IMG/VR virus record: IMGVR_UViG_3300009537_000207
Span: 1 to 21,641 of that record
Length of the DNA: 21,641 nucleotides
Reading direction: 5' to 3' (one strand)
From: a virus
The position numbers and the translations under genes are program-made. Shown here in pieces: positions 20,120-21,641 of the stretch; the first letter of the stretch is position 1, and every line of letters starts with the position of its first letter. The notes beneath the pieces were generated by a model that worked only from the letters and a program-made list of their open reading frames with translations, did no database searches and was not told the origin of the DNA.

Positions 20120-21641
20120 ATACTATTTCTACTAAATCAAAGAAGTCTCCGACTGTTGGCGCTCCTGTGAAGTTGTAATAAACCTGAATTAAATCTCCTG
20201 CTGAAAATGTGTCTGTTCCTCTGGCTTGGGTTGTATAAGCCTTTTTTGCACCAGTAGATGTTGTTGTGTGTGTTACTGAAAGCACCGAAACATCGTTTAC
20301 TCTCACCTGCACTTCTACCGAAGTTGCTGCTACTGCTGTAGCGACATTTGCTGTGGAACTCAAACCAAGAATAGAGCCATTTCTCATCATTACCCAACCA
20401 AGTGTTGCTGACATTGGAGTTCCGTTATAACCCCTAGCGTAACTACTGGCTGTTAAGTCAGTATTCATTCCTGAGCCAACTGTTTGTCTTGAACCCTGTA
20501 ATTCTCCTGAAAGTTTTATATCGCCTGTAACGTCAAGTGCTACTGTGGGGGATGCTACACCTATCCCAACATTACCGCCCACAACAAAAGTATCATCTGT
20601 TTTTAACACATCAGCAGAATCTCTATATAAATTTGTGTCTCTAGCACTACCGCCTCCTGCCCCAAGTGCAAACCCTGGCTTGTCGGTGCCTCCTGCCTCC
20701 CACTCAAATGAAGCCCAAGCATAGGTATCAGTACTATTTGTTATCTGAAATCCTTTTCTGGCACCAGTGGCAGGTAATATTACAGCAAATGCAGGACTTG
20801 CATCTATAGTAGAACCACTAGCGTTTATAATAAACGGTGATGAAGTACCTGAGCTATATGAAATACTTTGCTTTCCTGTTAATGAAAAAGTTGTACCATC
20901 CCAAGTAAAGTTCGCATCTCCCTCTATCGTTCCATCACCAGTCCAAACTCCGATTTGGTTATCTACTGGAGTACCTACTTTAGTTACGTCTCCAGAACCA
21001 GCTGGGGTAGCCCAAGTTGGGGCAGAGCTTGCACCACTTGACTGTAAATATGTTCCACTAGCACCAAGAGCGAGTTCGGTTACGTCTCCATCAGTGTTTG
21101 AATAAAAGACCCTCCAGGCTGTTTGACCTACGAACTCTGTGAGGTTTGTGTAGCTAGTCAATGTTTCTATTTTGTCATAAACTGCATTTTTGGTTGGTAC
21201 TTCTGTGCTTGCGTTCCATCCTGCTCCGTATGCTTCATCGGGTACTGTTACTGTTCCAGTAAATACTGCATTACCTGTAGAGGGGGCGATGGTAAGTAGG
21301 TCGGTTGTTCCAAGCCTAGCTGCACCTGCAGTTGCCGAATAAGCTATCGTGAGAGCGTCTGTAGTGTTATCTATACCCACTGCGTAACTATCCCCTACAA
21401 TTGAGAACACCATAGCAGTGTCGCCAATGGTATCGTTTTGAATATGAAAAGATGGTTTTGTGCTTGTATCGTTATTGTAAACGTGCAAAGCCGAATCTGG
21501 TGGAAAAGCGGCACCCAAGTTATCACCTACAACCACACCTGTAATTGTGGCTTTCATAACTATCTCTCCCCCATCTGCATAATCTCCGTTTACTAAAAAG
21601 TTATGACCTCTGTAATTAAGGTTAGCAAAAGAAGCCCAGTT
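20109..21641 (-). CDS. Tail fibre protein, C-terminal part (cut by window edge)
   Basis: At least 510 residues of a tail fibre. The frame stays open past the first in-window ATG (21557) to the edge: 28 further codons read without a stop and include W-A-S-F-A-N-L-N-Y-R-G-H and A-D-G-G-E-I-V. The true start is therefore outside the window. Modules are recognisable: a beta-rich shaft, the common A-Y-G-A-G-W-N-A-S-T-E-V-P-T-K-N-A-V-Y-D-K-I linker, then V-G-G-N-V-G-I-G-V-A-S-P-T-V-A-L-D-V-T-G-D-I, typical of fibre head-binding or trimeric stretches. The C-terminal 130 residues form a beta-rich tip. No S74 intramolecular chaperone motif is visible after it. It is the receptor-binding candidate. Confidence 0.75.
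   Translation of the reverse strand, partial: NWASFANLNYRGHNFLVNGDYADGGEIVMKATITGVVVGDNLGAAFPPDSALHVYNNDTSTKPSFHIQNDTIGDTAMVFSIVGDSYAVGIDNTTDALTIAYSATAGAARLGTTDLLTIAPSTGNAVFTGTVTVPDEAYGAGWNASTEVPTKNAVYDKIETLTSYTNLTEFVGQTAWRVFYSNTDGDVTELALGASGTYLQSSGASSAPTWATPAGSGDVTKVGTPVDNQIGVWTGDGTIEGDANFTWDGTTFSLTGKQSISYSSGTSSPFIINASGSTIDASPAFAVILPATGARKGFQITNSTDTYAWASFEWEAGGTDKPGFALGAGGGSARDTNLYRDSADVLKTDDTFVVGGNVGIGVASPTVALDVTGDIKLSGELQGSRQTVGSGMNTDLTASSYARGYNGTPMSATLGWVMMRNGSILGLSSTANVATAVAATSVEVQVRVNDVSVLSVTHTTTSTGAKKAYTTQARGTDTFSAGDLIQVYYNFTGAPTVGDFFDLVEIVYDN

Noticed and set aside
20137-20397. 86-codon minus-strand frame inside the fibre gene
   Set aside because: Shadow of the fibre gene in a different frame, with no supporting signal.
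21555-21557. ATG at 21557 as the start of the fibre gene, preceded by GGGGGAGAG
   Set aside because: The frame continues open upstream to the window edge with fibre-like sequence, so the purine-rich stretch encodes D-G-G-E and is not a ribosome binding site.
1-21641. CRISPR array, tRNA gene or diversity-generating retroelement
   Set aside because: I looked for regularly spaced repeats, cloverleaf-like segments in the gaps and a reverse transcriptase. None is visible.

Overview
The window is a stretch of a tailed-phage (Caudoviricetes) genome. Every gene but one lies on the minus strand, so the genome reads naturally from position 21641 down to 1. The genes are packed tightly, with many ATGA/TAATG-type overlaps, and cover scaffold, major capsid protein, head-tail adaptor, fibres, very large virion proteins and a lysis cassette. 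No tail-tube, tape-measure or baseplate gene is visible. With an adaptor-like protein and two large candidate ejection proteins, this suggests a short-tailed (podovirus-like) particle. Terminase and portal are not visible and probably lie beyond the right edge.

Layout in the direction of transcription. (a) 21641-19841: the C-terminal part of a tail-fibre gene that runs off the window, then a small membrane/coiled-coil protein. (b) 19844-16921: a consensus sigma70 promoter followed at once by a terminator-like hairpin, two small proteins (one with an HEKLH metallopeptidase motif), a charged 57-residue protein, the scaffold-like protein and the capsid protein. (c) 16900-12635: an unusual pair of interleaved inverted repeats, an unrecognised 268-residue protein, an 81-residue protein, a probable beta-propeller tail protein, a two-module fibre protein and a LamG-like protein. 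(d) 12630-4906: an extended -10 promoter, the head-tail adaptor, a peptidoglycan-binding virion protein, a 1274-residue protein with an ADP-ribosyltransferase-like domain, a papain-like/M15 peptidase fusion and a holin. (e) 4882-4262: a terminator-promoter overlap, a secreted lytic transglycosylase and a 38-residue gene in its own cassette. (f) 4254-2181: a small HHxxP protein, a CxxC protein, an HTH-metallophosphoesterase and a zinc-ribbon protein, closed by a bidirectional terminator. (g) 2169-1: a plus-strand zinc-ribbon gene, a secreted protein with a type IX secretion (T9SS) sorting domain, two small proteins, a roughly 165-nt leader or small RNA, and an HNH nuclease.

The host is probably a member of the Bacteroidota or a related FCB lineage. 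The 301-residue protein ends in a clear type B T9SS sorting domain (gliding-motility-associated C-terminal domain), and its predicted signal-peptide cleavage leaves an N-terminal glutamine, as is common in Bacteroidota. Most start codons lack a Shine-Dalgarno sequence, which also fits. Against this, the visible promoters are classical sigma70 (TTGACA/TATAAT) or extended -10 (TGnTATAAT) rather than the TAnnTTTG type described for Bacteroidota, so the assignment is open.

The most notable items are the phage-borne T9SS cargo protein, the giant virion protein with an ART-like domain and a repeated YxxVA(Q/K)R motif, the papain-like/M15 fusion lysin, and several RNA-level controls: interleaved inverted repeats after the capsid gene, terminators just downstream of strong promoters, and a terminator whose stem and loop contain a -10 element.
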